A DNA stretch of 47,556 nucleotides from an uncultured Eubacterium sp. (lineage in GTDB: Bacteria; Bacillota; Clostridia; Lachnospirales; Lachnospiraceae), in contig CAJTXO010000012.1 in assembly GCA_910583555.1 (NCBI GenBank), positions 1 through 47,556 of the forward strand. Direction: 5' to 3'. This document shows positions 16,306-23,909 of this stretch, in pieces. Position numbers and translations under genes: made by a program. A model generated the notes under the pieces. That model did no database searches. It was not told the DNA's origin and worked only from the letters and a program-made list of their open reading frames with translations. Every line of letters begins with the position of its first letter. Within the stretch, counting starts at the first letter, position 1.

Positions 16306-16343
16306 GGCTGTGCCGCTGGCGTTGATCCGCCGGCGGCACAGCC
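16306..16343. terminator. Bidirectional terminator between cwlD and the L,D-transpeptidase
   Basis: GGCTGTGCCGC (16306-16316) pairs perfectly with GCGGCACAGCC (16333-16343), and inner TGGC/GCCG pairs extend the stem. Read on the minus strand it is followed by TGTTTTTATATAG, a good T run. On the plus strand it is followed by a looser T-rich stretch. It serves both convergent genes. Confidence 0.85.
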
Positions 16344-16374
16344 GTTCTTCGTCTATTCTTTCTATTCTGTTGAT

Positions 16375-18462
16375 TTAATATCCCACTTTTTTCCCTTTTT
16401 TCGTCTTATAGCCGGTGATTTTCTTTGCCTTGTAGTCGGCTTTTTTGCGGGAGTCCGGAACGGCCGGGTCGGTCGGGTCATAGTTGATGCCCGAGGTGGT
16501 TTTAATGACAGCCGGTTTTCCGAGTGGGCCTGGTTTCGACGAATTTCCTTTTACGATCTTGACTGGTGTGCCAGTGGAAGCGTAGTCATAGATCCACTTG
16601 GCGTCAGATACTGTCATGCGGATACAGCCGGCGGAGGCGGGTGAACCGAGCAGGTTGTAGCGGTAGGACGGAAGCGCGTAGTGGGAGTCGGTGCTTACGG
16701 CAATCGAATGGAAATATACGTTTCCGACAATATGGGACGTCCATCTGGCGAAAACGATACTGCCGTCCGGTTCGTGCATTTCTTTTAGCGTATATTTTAC
16801 GGACGTACCATTGGTACAGATCGAGTAGTTTCCGAGCGGCGTGTACGAGGACTGCTCATTTAGGGCGCTCGTTCCCGCGTCTGTACTGACGTCGCGCCCG
16901 ACCGATACGGCGCATGTCTTGATCGGAATATCGTATTTTTGAGTTTCGTCATTGTAAAGGAAAATGGTTACGGTACAGGCGGCGCGGTTTACTTCGATAT
17001 AAAAACGGTTTTTATTGGTGGCGCTGCTCTCTTTTAAGTTCAGGATGTCCGTAAGGTCGGTTTGTTTTTCGTTGTTTACGTAGTAGAACTTATATTTCTT
17101 GCCGGCGTATTTTTCGTAGTACCAGCCATTTTTTCCCATATCCTTTTTGCGGAGTTTAAAGCTTTTCTCGTTCAGCAGGATTTTCTTGCCCCATGTGGAA
17201 AAACCGTAAACCCGGATTTTGTATTTCCCAGTGTCATCATTTTTTAATTTCAGGGAAACCTTGCTTTTTCCGGCAGTTCCTTTCACGTTATGAGAATCTT
17301 TTTTCTTCCACTTGCCATTTTTGTACTGGTAGAGGAGAAAGCTCATTTTCTTGATGTTTCCGGGGATGTATGCGTTCGTCAGTTTGTACACGCAGGTGGC
17401 GTTGCTCTTTTTTGTTACTGAGAGTGAACCGCCCTGGGAACGGACATCAGCGGAAGCGGTGCCGTCGATCGTATAAGTTTTCCCGTTTTGATCGGTTAAG
17501 ACCGCCTTTGCGGTATATTGATCCAGCAGATAGCCGAGCTTTTTCATCGTCACCTCGGCATAAAATTTGCTTCCGTCAGATTTTTTCTTTGTGCCGGCAA
17601 TCGTAGCTGCTTTTTTTCCGTTGCTGTTGAAGAGCTGGAAGCTTACTTTATTGATGCCATACACGTTTTTCAGTCCTTCTATGGATAGAGCAAACGATTT
17701 TTTCTTTTCCAGCGCTTTTGTCTTTTTCACGACGAACGAAGTGTGCGTCGGGGCGACGGAATATGTGCCGGTGGCCAGTGTGCGGGCCGGGTTTGAGGCA
17801 GAGGGTTCCAGTACGAGTTTGGCATGCCACGTTCCGTATGCGCTGCCGGCCTGCGCCGCATTGGCGGTGATCGTCATGCCGCCCTCCGTAAAAGGTGTCT
17901 TGGCAGAGATGCTCACAGCGGTGGATTCGTCGCTGCCTTCCGGCCATGCCATGACCGAAACCGATTTATTCCGGCCCGGGATGGCGGCTTCTCCGGCTGC
18001 TTCCGAGGAAACGACCTGAACGGCGCGTGCGGGATCGCTTGTGCCGCCGCTGATCTGCAGCGAAAGTTTATCCGCATGTATTGAAAAGTCGCAGGTTCCG
18101 GCGTTTACCACCGAATCACCGATGGTAAATGATACGGTATAAGTATCATACACATCTTTTAGCGATTCCAGGGAAAAACTTCCGGTATAGGTGCCGCTGC
18201 CACAGTTTTCCTCTGTCAGCGCGATCGTAGATTCAAGGGCAGCTGTCTGGGAATTGCCGCGTGATACGTGTAATGTCATTTCGTGAGTCTGTGCAGGATC
18301 GAGTCCCTGTACCGAATATGTGCATTCACCCGCGGAGCGGTTGACTGATACGCTCGCCGGGTAGTCTGCTGCGTTTGCCTTTATCGGCAGGAATAGCGCC
18401 GTAAAGAACAGCAGGGTTAAAAATGAGAAAAGGTGTTTTTTAATATGTAGCGTTTTTTTCAT
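16375..18462 (-). CDS. Secreted multidomain L,D-transpeptidase (YkuD)
   Basis: The 695-residue protein has a signal peptide (LFSFLTLLFFTALFLPIKANAA). Several Ig-like or GBS-Bsp-like repeat modules fill residues about 25-460. A C-terminal YkuD domain (about 500-650) carries H585 (YFHSI) and the catalytic C613 in a SAGCIRM motif. L,D-transpeptidases make 3-3 cross-links or attach proteins to peptidoglycan. The motif lacks the histidine of the usual S/THGC, but the upstream catalytic His and the Cys are both present. The start at 18462 is chosen because TGGAGGT precedes it; an earlier in-frame ATG exists (18579) but it has no ribosome binding site and lies inside the promoter region. The tail after the domain is lysine-rich. 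Confidence 0.85.
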   Translation of the reverse strand: MKKTLHIKKHLFSFLTLLFFTALFLPIKANAADYPASVSVNRSAGECTYSVQGLDPAQTHEMTLHVSRGNSQTAALESTIALTEENCGSGTYTGSFSLESLKDVYDTYTVSFTIGDSVVNAGTCDFSIHADKLSLQISGGTSDPARAVQVVSSEAAGEAAIPGRNKSVSVMAWPEGSDESTAVSISAKTPFTEGGMTITANAAQAGSAYGTWHAKLVLEPSASNPARTLATGTYSVAPTHTSFVVKKTKALEKKKSFALSIEGLKNVYGINKVSFQLFNSNGKKAATIAGTKKKSDGSKFYAEVTMKKLGYLLDQYTAKAVLTDQNGKTYTIDGTASADVRSQGGSLSVTKKSNATCVYKLTNAYIPGNIKKMSFLLYQYKNGKWKKKDSHNVKGTAGKSKVSLKLKNDDTGKYKIRVYGFSTWGKKILLNEKSFKLRKKDMGKNGWYYEKYAGKKYKFYYVNNEKQTDLTDILNLKESSATNKNRFYIEVNRAACTVTIFLYNDETQKYDIPIKTCAVSVGRDVSTDAGTSALNEQSSYTPLGNYSICTNGTSVKYTLKEMHEPDGSIVFARWTSHIVGNVYFHSIAVSTDSHYALPSYRYNLLGSPASAGCIRMTVSDAKWIYDYASTGTPVKIVKGNSSKPGPLGKPAVIKTTSGINYDPTDPAVPDSRKKADYKAKKITGYKTKKGKKVGY

Positions 18463-18528
18463 GTCATACCTCCATTTTTTACCATTTCTATTTGAACTGC
18501 GCAGATAACGCCTATTCGTATGAGAATT

Positions 18529-18557
18529 ATTGTCACATGTTTTTCCCGTTTTGTCAA
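18529..18557 (-). promoter_or_regulatory. Promoter of the L,D-transpeptidase gene
   Basis: On the minus strand, a perfect TTGACA (18557-18552), a 17-base spacer and GACAAT (18534-18529) with TGT in front. It lies 67 bases before the chosen ATG. Confidence 0.7.
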
Positions 18558-18598
18558 TGGCTGTGGAATTTTTTTTCATGGTAATTTTTTATGAGACA

Positions 18599-18607
18599 TG
18601 TTATAAT
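18599..18607 (+). promoter_or_regulatory. Promoter of the Big_2/CotH gene (extended -10)
   Basis: TGTTATAAT: a perfect TATAAT at 18602-18607 with an extended TG at 18599-18600. The -35 (TGGTAA, 18579-18584) is weak. It is divergent to the L,D-transpeptidase promoter. Confidence 0.65.
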
Positions 18608-18638
18608 TAGAACCATCAAAATAATGGGGGATTTGCGT

Positions 18639-19358
18639 ATGCAGCAAAAAAACAGATGGCGCGTGACGGCGCTCGTACTGGCAGCGGCACTGATCGTACC
18701 CACCGCTGGTCCGGTGACGTCAGGTGCAAAGCAGAAACTGGCCCTGAATCGAAAAAAGGTGACACTGAAAGTCGGAAAAACCTGTCTTTTAAAAGTGAAG
18801 GGTACGAAAAAGAAGGTGCGCTGGAGCTCTTCCAGAACGAGTATCGCTTCCGTCTCGAAAAAGGGAAAGGTCAAAGCGAAAAGACAGGGAACGGCGAAGA
18901 TCAAGGCTAAGGTAACAGGCAGGAAATCCCCGCTGGTCTGTAGAGTGACCGTGAAGAAAAAGACGAACGGAGACAAGAGTTCGGAACAGTACAGACCGCA
19001 GACCCACACGACGCCGGCGGCGAATGGGCCGCAGAACGATGGCGCAGGGGCACAGACGCCGACACAGGCTCCGGCTGCTACGCCTGACGGCAGTCAAAAG
19101 GAAACGCCGGTTCCGGGAGATTCCACTGATCAGACGCCGAAACCAGATGAGAAACCGGCAAACAGCGGGACGCCGGTGCAAAGCAGCGTTCCCGGCCCGA
19201 CGGCGACGGCAAAGCCGGTTGTTTCCACCGAGCCGTCGAAATCGCTGGTACCAGTCGAGGCAGATCCGGTTCCGGATGGATTTTTCCAGACGTCCAAACC
19301 GGCATATGAGACAGGAAAACCGGAAAGTCCTGAACTCTCGGCGGATTCCGGCGTGTAG
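18639..19358 (+). CDS. Big_2-domain N-terminal part of a CotH-type surface protein, ended by an amber codon
   Basis: From ATG 18639 (GGGGGA upstream) the 239-residue product has a signal peptide (VTALVLAAALIVPTAG). A bacterial Ig-like 2 domain follows (about 30-100; KVTLKVGKTCLLKVKG, WSSSRTSIASVSKKGKVKAK), then a long Pro/Thr-rich linker (about 115-220). It stops at TAG 19356-19358 inside a segment, PELSADSGV, that normally begins a chitobiase C-terminal-like domain. The same frame continues at once into the CotH part, so both ORFs were one gene of about 770 codons. The stop probably replaces a Tyr codon, by comparison with similar ADSGVY sequences. It may be a recent null mutation or a base error. 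Confidence 0.75.
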   Translation: MQQKNRWRVTALVLAAALIVPTAGPVTSGAKQKLALNRKKVTLKVGKTCLLKVKGTKKKVRWSSSRTSIASVSKKGKVKAKRQGTAKIKAKVTGRKSPLVCRVTVKKKTNGDKSSEQYRPQTHTTPAANGPQNDGAGAQTPTQAPAATPDGSQKETPVPGDSTDQTPKPDEKPANSGTPVQSSVPGPTATAKPVVSTEPSKSLVPVEADPVPDGFFQTSKPAYETGKPESPELSADSGV

Positions 19359-19379
19359 GGGAAAGCGTTTAAACTCGGG

Positions 19380-20951
19380 ATGAAATCCCAGCCGGGTACA
19401 AAAATATATTACACGACGGATGGAAGCATACCGACAGCAGAAAAAGGAACGCTTTACACGGATGCGGTCGTGGTAGCGGACCGGAATGGTATGCCGAATG
19501 TTCTGACGGCGGCCGAAAACATCAAGAAAATGTACATCAGCGGGAGCGGTTATGATTATGTGCCGAAAGCTGATGAAGTAGCGAAATGTACGGTAATCCG
19601 CGCGGTTGCGGTCAGTCCTGATCAGGAAATGAGCGATGTCGTGACAAGGAGTTTCTTCGTCGGAAATGACGTAAAGACAAAGTATGCCGGCGCAACGGTC
19701 GCCTCCCTGGTGATCGACCCGAATGACTTGCTGAATGCGGAGACGGGTATCCACGTACTCGGAAATAAATACGATGAGTGGAGCAAAACTTCCGAGGGAG
19801 CGAAGATCATCCGCGCAAGGGAATACTGGGATTACGAGGGGAATTATACCCAGTCCGGCCGGGACTGGGAGCGTGTGGCACACATGGATTATCTGGAAGC
19901 GGAGAGCGGGTCGGTCGAATTTTCGGTTCCGGTAGGCGTTCGTGTCCGCGGCGGTGCGAGCCGGATGTACGGGCAGAAGGGCTTTAATTTCTACCTCAGG
20001 GAGGAATACGGGCAGAAAAACCTGAAGTACCCACTGATCTCCGGCGATCTGGACGCAGAGGGAAAACAGATCAAAAAGTATAAGTCCTTTATGCTTCGAA
20101 ATGGTGGAAATGATACGGAGTATTCGAAGATCCGCGACGTGTTTAACCAGAGTATGCTGGGCGACCGAGCCTACAGCGTACAGGCGGTGAGGCCGTGCGT
20201 ACTGTTTCTCAACGGCGAGTACTGGGGACTCTATAACCTGACTGAAAAGTACAGTGATAATTCGCTCGAGAATAAGTACGGCGTGGACAAAGACAATGTG
20301 GTCGTGTTCAAAGAGGACGAGATGGACGAGGGTCAGGACGGAGACGAATTGCTTTATCAGGAACTCTGGAGTTACGCGGAAAAGGATTTCACCGATGACG
20401 CGGTGTACGAGGCGTTCTGCGGTTTGATGGATATCGACAGTTTCGCGGATTACTACGCGACGGAGATCTATATCGCGAACGAGGATTGGAACCCGGAAAA
20501 GAATTATATGCTCTGGCGCGCGAGGACGCCGGATCCGGCGAATCCGTACGCGGACGGAAAGTGGCGTTACATGCTGTATGATACGGAGTATTCGATGGGC
20601 CTGTACGGTGGCGGTTGGGGAAATGATCCGGCGAAGGCAAATTCATTTCAGAATGCGGTCCAACAGGATGCGCTGTTTGTAGCTGTGATCAAAAACAAAG
20701 CCTTCCAGCAGAAATTCCTGGCTGCGATCAAAGAGATCGGCACGAAAAATTTTGCGCAGGCTGCGTGCGAGGAAAAGCTGAACGAGTACACGAGTATCTA
20801 TAAACCTCTGATGCAGGACTACTACACCCGCTTTTTCGGAGTGGATACATGGAACCGGAGCAAGTTTGACGATACGGTGCAGTCGATCACGAATTTTGTG
20901 AAAAACCGTTACCGCTATATTATTTCCTATGTAGAACAGGGAATGAAATAG
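19380..20951 (+). CDS. CotH-kinase-family protein, C-terminal part of the split gene
   Basis: Seven codons after the amber stop the frame offers an ATG (19380), but it has no signal peptide and no convincing ribosome binding site. The product (523 residues) begins in the middle of a chitobiase-like domain (KIYYTTDGSIPT). A CotH kinase-like domain follows (about 115-510), with the VRGGASRMYGQKGFNFYLREEYG segment, LNGEYWGLYNLTEKYS and the metal-site-like YDTEYSMGLYGG. CotH proteins phosphorylate spore coat proteins in Bacillus; secreted clostridial relatives with Big_2 domains have unproven targets. Without the N-terminal signal it would stay in the cytoplasm, if made at all. Confidence 0.75.
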   Translation: MKSQPGTKIYYTTDGSIPTAEKGTLYTDAVVVADRNGMPNVLTAAENIKKMYISGSGYDYVPKADEVAKCTVIRAVAVSPDQEMSDVVTRSFFVGNDVKTKYAGATVASLVIDPNDLLNAETGIHVLGNKYDEWSKTSEGAKIIRAREYWDYEGNYTQSGRDWERVAHMDYLEAESGSVEFSVPVGVRVRGGASRMYGQKGFNFYLREEYGQKNLKYPLISGDLDAEGKQIKKYKSFMLRNGGNDTEYSKIRDVFNQSMLGDRAYSVQAVRPCVLFLNGEYWGLYNLTEKYSDNSLENKYGVDKDNVVVFKEDEMDEGQDGDELLYQELWSYAEKDFTDDAVYEAFCGLMDIDSFADYYATEIYIANEDWNPEKNYMLWRARTPDPANPYADGKWRYMLYDTEYSMGLYGGGWGNDPAKANSFQNAVQQDALFVAVIKNKAFQQKFLAAIKEIGTKNFAQAACEEKLNEYTSIYKPLMQDYYTRFFGVDTWNRSKFDDTVQSITNFVKNRYRYIISYVEQGMK

Positions 20952-20964
20952 ACCGTGCATCTGT

Positions 20965-21008
20965 GCGGCAGACGGCGTACTTTATCTCAAAAAGAGGCCT
21001 TCTGCCGC
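20965..21008 (+). terminator. Hairpin after the CotH gene
   Basis: GCGGCAGA-C-GGC (20965-20976) pairs with GCC-T-TCTGCCGC (20997-21008), with one mismatch. No T run follows, so intrinsic termination is doubtful; it may be a processing or transcript-stabilising hairpin. Confidence 0.4.
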
Positions 21009-21068
21009 GCGGGCATTGGCACGTCGCACCTGATTTCGGAAAAAAATAAAAACTTTCAAAAATTTTCC

Positions 21069-21097
21069 TTGCCAAATAAAAGAAAGTGTGATAATAT
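21069..21097 (+). promoter_or_regulatory. Possible promoter of the tRNA operon
   Basis: TTGCCA (21069-21074), a 17-base spacer and TAATAT (21092-21097), within a run that also contains TATAAT at 21095-21100. The transcript would carry a ~120-base leader with three hairpins before tRNA-Glu. Confidence 0.45.
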
Positions 21098-21127
21098 AAT
21101 CCTTGTTCGTACGAAATGTCTGTATGA

Positions 21128-21211
21128 AAAATGGCTTTAGCGCCAGCAAAAGAAGCAGAAGTCACCTGGCAGAAGTTTACGAAGTAAACTTCAAATGGCT
21201 TTTGCGCCAGC
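21128..21211 (+). repeat. Hairpin cluster: two direct copies around a perfect palindrome, upstream of tRNA-Glu
   Basis: AAATGGCTTT(A/T)GCGCCAGC occurs at 21129 and 21193, each continuing to AAAAG. The second copy forms a perfect CTTTTGC-GCCA-GCAAAAG hairpin. Between them GAAGTTTAC-GAA-GTAAACTTC (21172-21192) is a perfect 9-bp hairpin. The style (short perfect palindromes in tandem) recalls the rnfC-rnfD repeat, though the sequences differ. Confidence 0.7.
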
Positions 21212-21222
21212 AAAAGACATTA

Positions 21223-21294
21223 GGCTCCTTGGTCAAGCGGTTAAGACATCGCCCTTTCACGGCGGTAACACGGGTTCGATTCCCGTAGGAGTCA
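21223..21294 (+). tRNA. tRNA-Glu (TTC)
   Basis: Acceptor GGCTCCT pairs with AGGAGTC (one G-U), discriminator A. The anticodon arm CGCC-CTTTCAC-GGCG has anticodon TTC, and the T arm is CGGGTTCGATTCCCG. CCA is not encoded. Confidence 0.95.
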
Positions 21295-21308
21295 TTGTAT
21301 AAAATATC

Positions 21309-21337
21309 TTGCATATTTTGTACAGTTATGGTATATT
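21309..21337 (+). promoter_or_regulatory. Possible own promoter of tRNA-Cys
   Basis: TTGCAT (21309-21314), a 17-base spacer and TATATT (21332-21337); a perfect TATAAT also occurs at 21339-21344. tRNA-Cys starts at 21348, so it may be transcribed from here as well as from the upstream promoter. Confidence 0.5.
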
Positions 21338-21347
21338 ATATAATGAT

Positions 21348-21418
21348 GGCGACATAGCCAAGTGGTAAGGCATGGGTCTGCAACACCCTGATCACCAGTT
21401 CAAATCTGGTTGTCGCCT
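21348..21418 (+). tRNA. tRNA-Cys (GCA)
   Basis: Acceptor GGCGACA pairs with TGTCGCC, discriminator T as is normal for tRNA-Cys. The anticodon stem GGGT/ACCC holds loop CTGCAAC with anticodon GCA. The T arm is CCAGTTCAAATCTGG. CCA is not encoded. Confidence 0.95.
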
Positions 21419-21425
21419 GTGGAAA

Positions 21426-21466
21426 ATTCCCCGAAATACCTTTTCCGGTATCTCGGGGAATTTTTA
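21426..21466. terminator. Terminator after the tRNAs, shared with the convergent DedA gene
   Basis: ATTCCCCGA-A-ATACC, loop, GGTAT-C-TCGGGGAAT, then TTTTT at 21461-21465. The opposite side carries AAAA, so it can also end minus-strand transcripts from dedA. Confidence 0.85.
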
Positions 21467-21486
21467 TGTGCTAATAAAATTACTGG

Positions 21487-22086
21487 TTACGCCGTGCGGT
21501 CTTCTTCATCTGTTCGTTTGATGGCTAAGAGCAGGACGATCAGCAGCAGGCCGGCTACGAGAATGATTGTTTTATACTTATTAAAATATAGGAAAAATAC
21601 ATCGCGGAACTGATAAAAGTAATAACCGAGAGTGAGAAGCAGGGTGTTCCAGACCACAATGCCGATCGTGGAAAAGAGGGCGTATTCCGGGTAGGGCTGA
21701 CCGCAGGCGCCGGCGACAAAGGCGATGTAGGTGCGGCAGATCGGTATGACTCTGCCGAGACAGACCGCGATCTTCCCGTGGTTTCCAAACGTGCGGTAAG
21801 AGGCAAGGATTGGTTTTTTTGTCGAGGGAAAGCGGGACATGAGCTTTTCCATCATCGGTGAGCCGCCATAGCGTCCGACCGAGTAGGTCAGGCTCGTTCC
21901 AACGAGTCCGGCGGCGCTGCTGTACACGATCAGGAGGGGCAGGGACATTCCCATACCCGCTCCGAACGCGCCGGCAAATGGGAGGACAAGTTCGCTGGAG
22001 ATGGGGAAACAGGCGTATTCGAGCGCGATCAGTACGATAATGGCTGGTGTGCCATAGGTTTGTACCCACAGTAGTACTTGTTCCAT
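21487..22086 (-). CDS. DedA family membrane protein
   Basis: The 199-residue protein carries the DedA/SNARE-associated signature: an N-terminal re-entrant region (ALEYACFPISSELVLPFAG), the motif FGRYGG-like VGRYGGSPMMEKL, and GKIAVCLGRVIPICRTYIAFVAGA with the conserved R-x-P arginine. Four to five hydrophobic segments follow. DedA proteins are half-transporter-like and some move undecaprenyl phosphate or phospholipids across the membrane, which would serve wall synthesis. I chose the ATG at 22086 (GGGAGA upstream); the frame is open further to 22173, but that extension is not family-like. Confidence 0.85.
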   Translation of the reverse strand: MEQVLLWVQTYGTPAIIVLIALEYACFPISSELVLPFAGAFGAGMGMSLPLLIVYSSAAGLVGTSLTYSVGRYGGSPMMEKLMSRFPSTKKPILASYRTFGNHGKIAVCLGRVIPICRTYIAFVAGACGQPYPEYALFSTIGIVVWNTLLLTLGYYFYQFRDVFFLYFNKYKTIILVAGLLLIVLLLAIKRTDEEDRTA

Positions 22087-22297
22087 AAATGTCTCCCTGA
22101 ATAGGTGGTTGTTTTCATATATATGGGGTGAAACGTGGAAAAATTCCTTTGGGGCTTGAAAAATAGTATACATTGTGATATGATCATATATAGAACATAT
22201 ATTCTTTTTGCTCGATTGTATTCATATTATCTATTGTGGTTTTGGATCATTTGTGTTACATTTATAGTGTATTCTCAAGGATAGAAAGGTGGACATC

Positions 22298-22795
22298 ATG
22301 AACAGTATTGATATTGCAAATGGAATTATTTTCCAGAAGTTAGGAATAAGCAAAGATAGTTTTGATGACCGGCTTATTTGTCAGAAAAAAATTTATTTAC
22401 TGCAGTCGCTGGGAACAAATCTGGGTTATGCGTACAACTGGTATGTGAGAGGGCCTTATTCACCAGCACTGACGTCGTATCTGTATGGCAATCTGGATGT
22501 ATTGGCCAGTAATGATTTTAGTGATTGTAAGCTGGCGGATACGGCGGAAAAAAACGTCCATTGTGTAAATTGCCTGAAAGAGAGAAAAAGAGCGGATCTT
22601 ACGACGGCATCATGGTATGAGTTATTGGCCTCCTTGCTGTATATCCATAACAATAGGGAAAGCTGGAAGATCAATGATCAGGAACAGCCGCTTTTTTTAA
22701 CATTGATGAAATATAAACCACAATACAACGAGGAACAATGTCAATACGCATTTGAAATTCTCAGTGATGAGGGGTTTATAAAAACGGAGTTATGA
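22298..22795 (+). CDS. YwgA/Panacea-like protein (165 aa)
   Basis: AAAGGTGG lies 6-13 bases before the ATG at 22298; a GTG at 22289 is in frame but overlaps the ribosome binding site. The protein has a KKIYLLQ..LGYAYNWYVRGPYSPALTSYLY segment, the pattern of YwgA-like and Panacea-like proteins (a helical core followed by W/Y-x-x-GPYSP). Such proteins accompany toxin-antitoxin or defence genes, but they also occur alone. It is AT-rich relative to its neighbours and is directly followed by a truncated ORF, so it looks like the surviving half of a horizontally acquired gene pair. Function unknown. Confidence 0.55.
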   Translation: MNSIDIANGIIFQKLGISKDSFDDRLICQKKIYLLQSLGTNLGYAYNWYVRGPYSPALTSYLYGNLDVLASNDFSDCKLADTAEKNVHCVNCLKERKRADLTTASWYELLASLLYIHNNRESWKINDQEQPLFLTLMKYKPQYNEEQCQYAFEILSDEGFIKTEL

Positions 22796-22796
22796 C

Positions 22797-22925
22797 ATGG
22801 CAGAAGGCAGATTGAAAGTAGTAAAATATATCAATGACCCGGAAAATGGGGTTGCCAATTTGCTGAGATTTGCTATAATAAATGCGTGGCACTTATTTTG
22901 TTTACAAAGGAGGCAGACCGCATGA
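22797..22925 (+). pseudogene. Truncated 42-residue ORF, probable lost partner of the YwgA-like gene
   Basis: The ATG at 22797 is one base after the upstream stop, an operon-type junction. The frame runs into the promoter and ribosome binding site of the next gene and stops at 22923-22925, inside that gene's start codon region. The N-terminal part (MAEGRLKVVKYINDPENGV) looks like a real protein start, while the last ~20 residues are translated promoter sequence. I read it as the 5' stub of a deleted second gene. Confidence 0.4.
22852..22879 (+). promoter_or_regulatory. Promoter of the second L,D-transpeptidase gene
   Basis: TTGCCA (22852-22857), a 16-base spacer and a perfect TATAAT (22874-22879). 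Start of transcription would be near 22886, followed by AAAGGAGG and the ATG at 22922. Confidence 0.75.
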
Positions 22926-23893
22926 GGTGGAAGCAGGTGTTCATAATGCTGGTGCTATGTCTGACGCTCGGACTATGCAGCATCCAGACAGAGGCCGGTG
23001 CGGCTTCAAAATATAAAATAAAGATCAACAAGCTGAAAAATACGGTGACGGTTTACGAGAAGAGTGGCGGGAGCTATGAGCCATATAAGGCGTTTGTCTG
23101 CTCGGTCGGACACGCGACGCCCGTCGGTTCGTTCCGCATTTACCAGAAACATCGATGGCGCGCGCTCGTACAGTCTACATACGGGCAGTATTGCAGCCGT
23201 TTTGTCGGTTCGATCCTGTTTCATTCCGTCTGCTATCATCGTGCGGATCCCGCGTCCCTGTTCAACGAGGAGTTCAATAAACTGGGGACAACGGCTTCTC
23301 ACGGCTGTATCCGGCTGACGGTGCAGGATGCGAAATGGATCTATGACAACTGTCCGATGGGGACACCGGTGATCGTATACAAATCCAAAAAGGCCGGGCC
23401 TTTGGGGAAACCGGACACGATCAAGCTGCCGAAGGGGATCGGTTACGACCCGACGGACAGGTGGAGCGCCGGAAATCCGTATAACAAAAAGAAACCGAAG
23501 ATCACGGGGGCGAAGAATAAAACGATTTCATATGGGGACACCACATATGATGTAAAAAAGGGCGTGCGTGCCAGAAACACCACGGGATTCCTCGCGACGA
23601 AACAGATCAAAGTTTCGATACGATATAGAAAAGCAGCTGGAGATCCTTATAAAAAGGTAAAAAAAGTGAATACAAGCAAACCGGGACAGTATCGGATCAC
23701 GTATCAGCTAGAGGATCCGATTGGCAGAAAGGCGAAAGTGACTGTGACGCACCGCGTGTTAGAGAAACCGGGGCAGCAGAAAGGTCCTTCGGAGAACGGG
23801 TCAGATCCGGCAGACCAGCCGGGCAAGTACCTTCCACCAGTCCCGACGCCGCCGGTCGATACACCGGTGAGTGAAAAAATGGTGCAATCATAA
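22922..23893 (+). CDS. Secreted L,D-transpeptidase (YkuD)
   Basis: The 323-residue protein has a signal peptide (VFIMLVLCLTLGLCSIQTEAGA) and a YkuD domain at about 30-150, with H101 and the complete motif SHGCIRL (catalytic C129). It cross-links peptidoglycan stems 3-3 or anchors proteins. After it comes an Ig-like or Big_3-type module (about 200-280) and a Pro-rich tail. The start at 22922 is fixed by AAAGGAGG and the promoter; an in-frame ATG at 22886 would lie at the transcription start. It shares with the 16.4-kb paralogue the segment AGPLGKP after the catalytic domain, so the two are related, but this one keeps the canonical His. Confidence 0.88.
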   Translation: MRWKQVFIMLVLCLTLGLCSIQTEAGAASKYKIKINKLKNTVTVYEKSGGSYEPYKAFVCSVGHATPVGSFRIYQKHRWRALVQSTYGQYCSRFVGSILFHSVCYHRADPASLFNEEFNKLGTTASHGCIRLTVQDAKWIYDNCPMGTPVIVYKSKKAGPLGKPDTIKLPKGIGYDPTDRWSAGNPYNKKKPKITGAKNKTISYGDTTYDVKKGVRARNTTGFLATKQIKVSIRYRKAAGDPYKKVKKVNTSKPGQYRITYQLEDPIGRKAKVTVTHRVLEKPGQQKGPSENGSDPADQPGKYLPPVPTPPVDTPVSEKMVQS

Positions 23894-23909
23894 GATTAGG
23901 AGGAATACA

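Noticed and set aside
2266..19358. Reassignment of TAG to an amino acid, suggested by two in-frame amber codons
   Set aside because: dapL, dinB, the CotH part and the BspA-like gene all end normally at TAG, so TAG is an ordinary stop here.
23894..23909. T-box leader of leuS
   Set aside because: The leuS start follows the previous stop by only 16 bases, and no specifier loop or antiterminator can fit.
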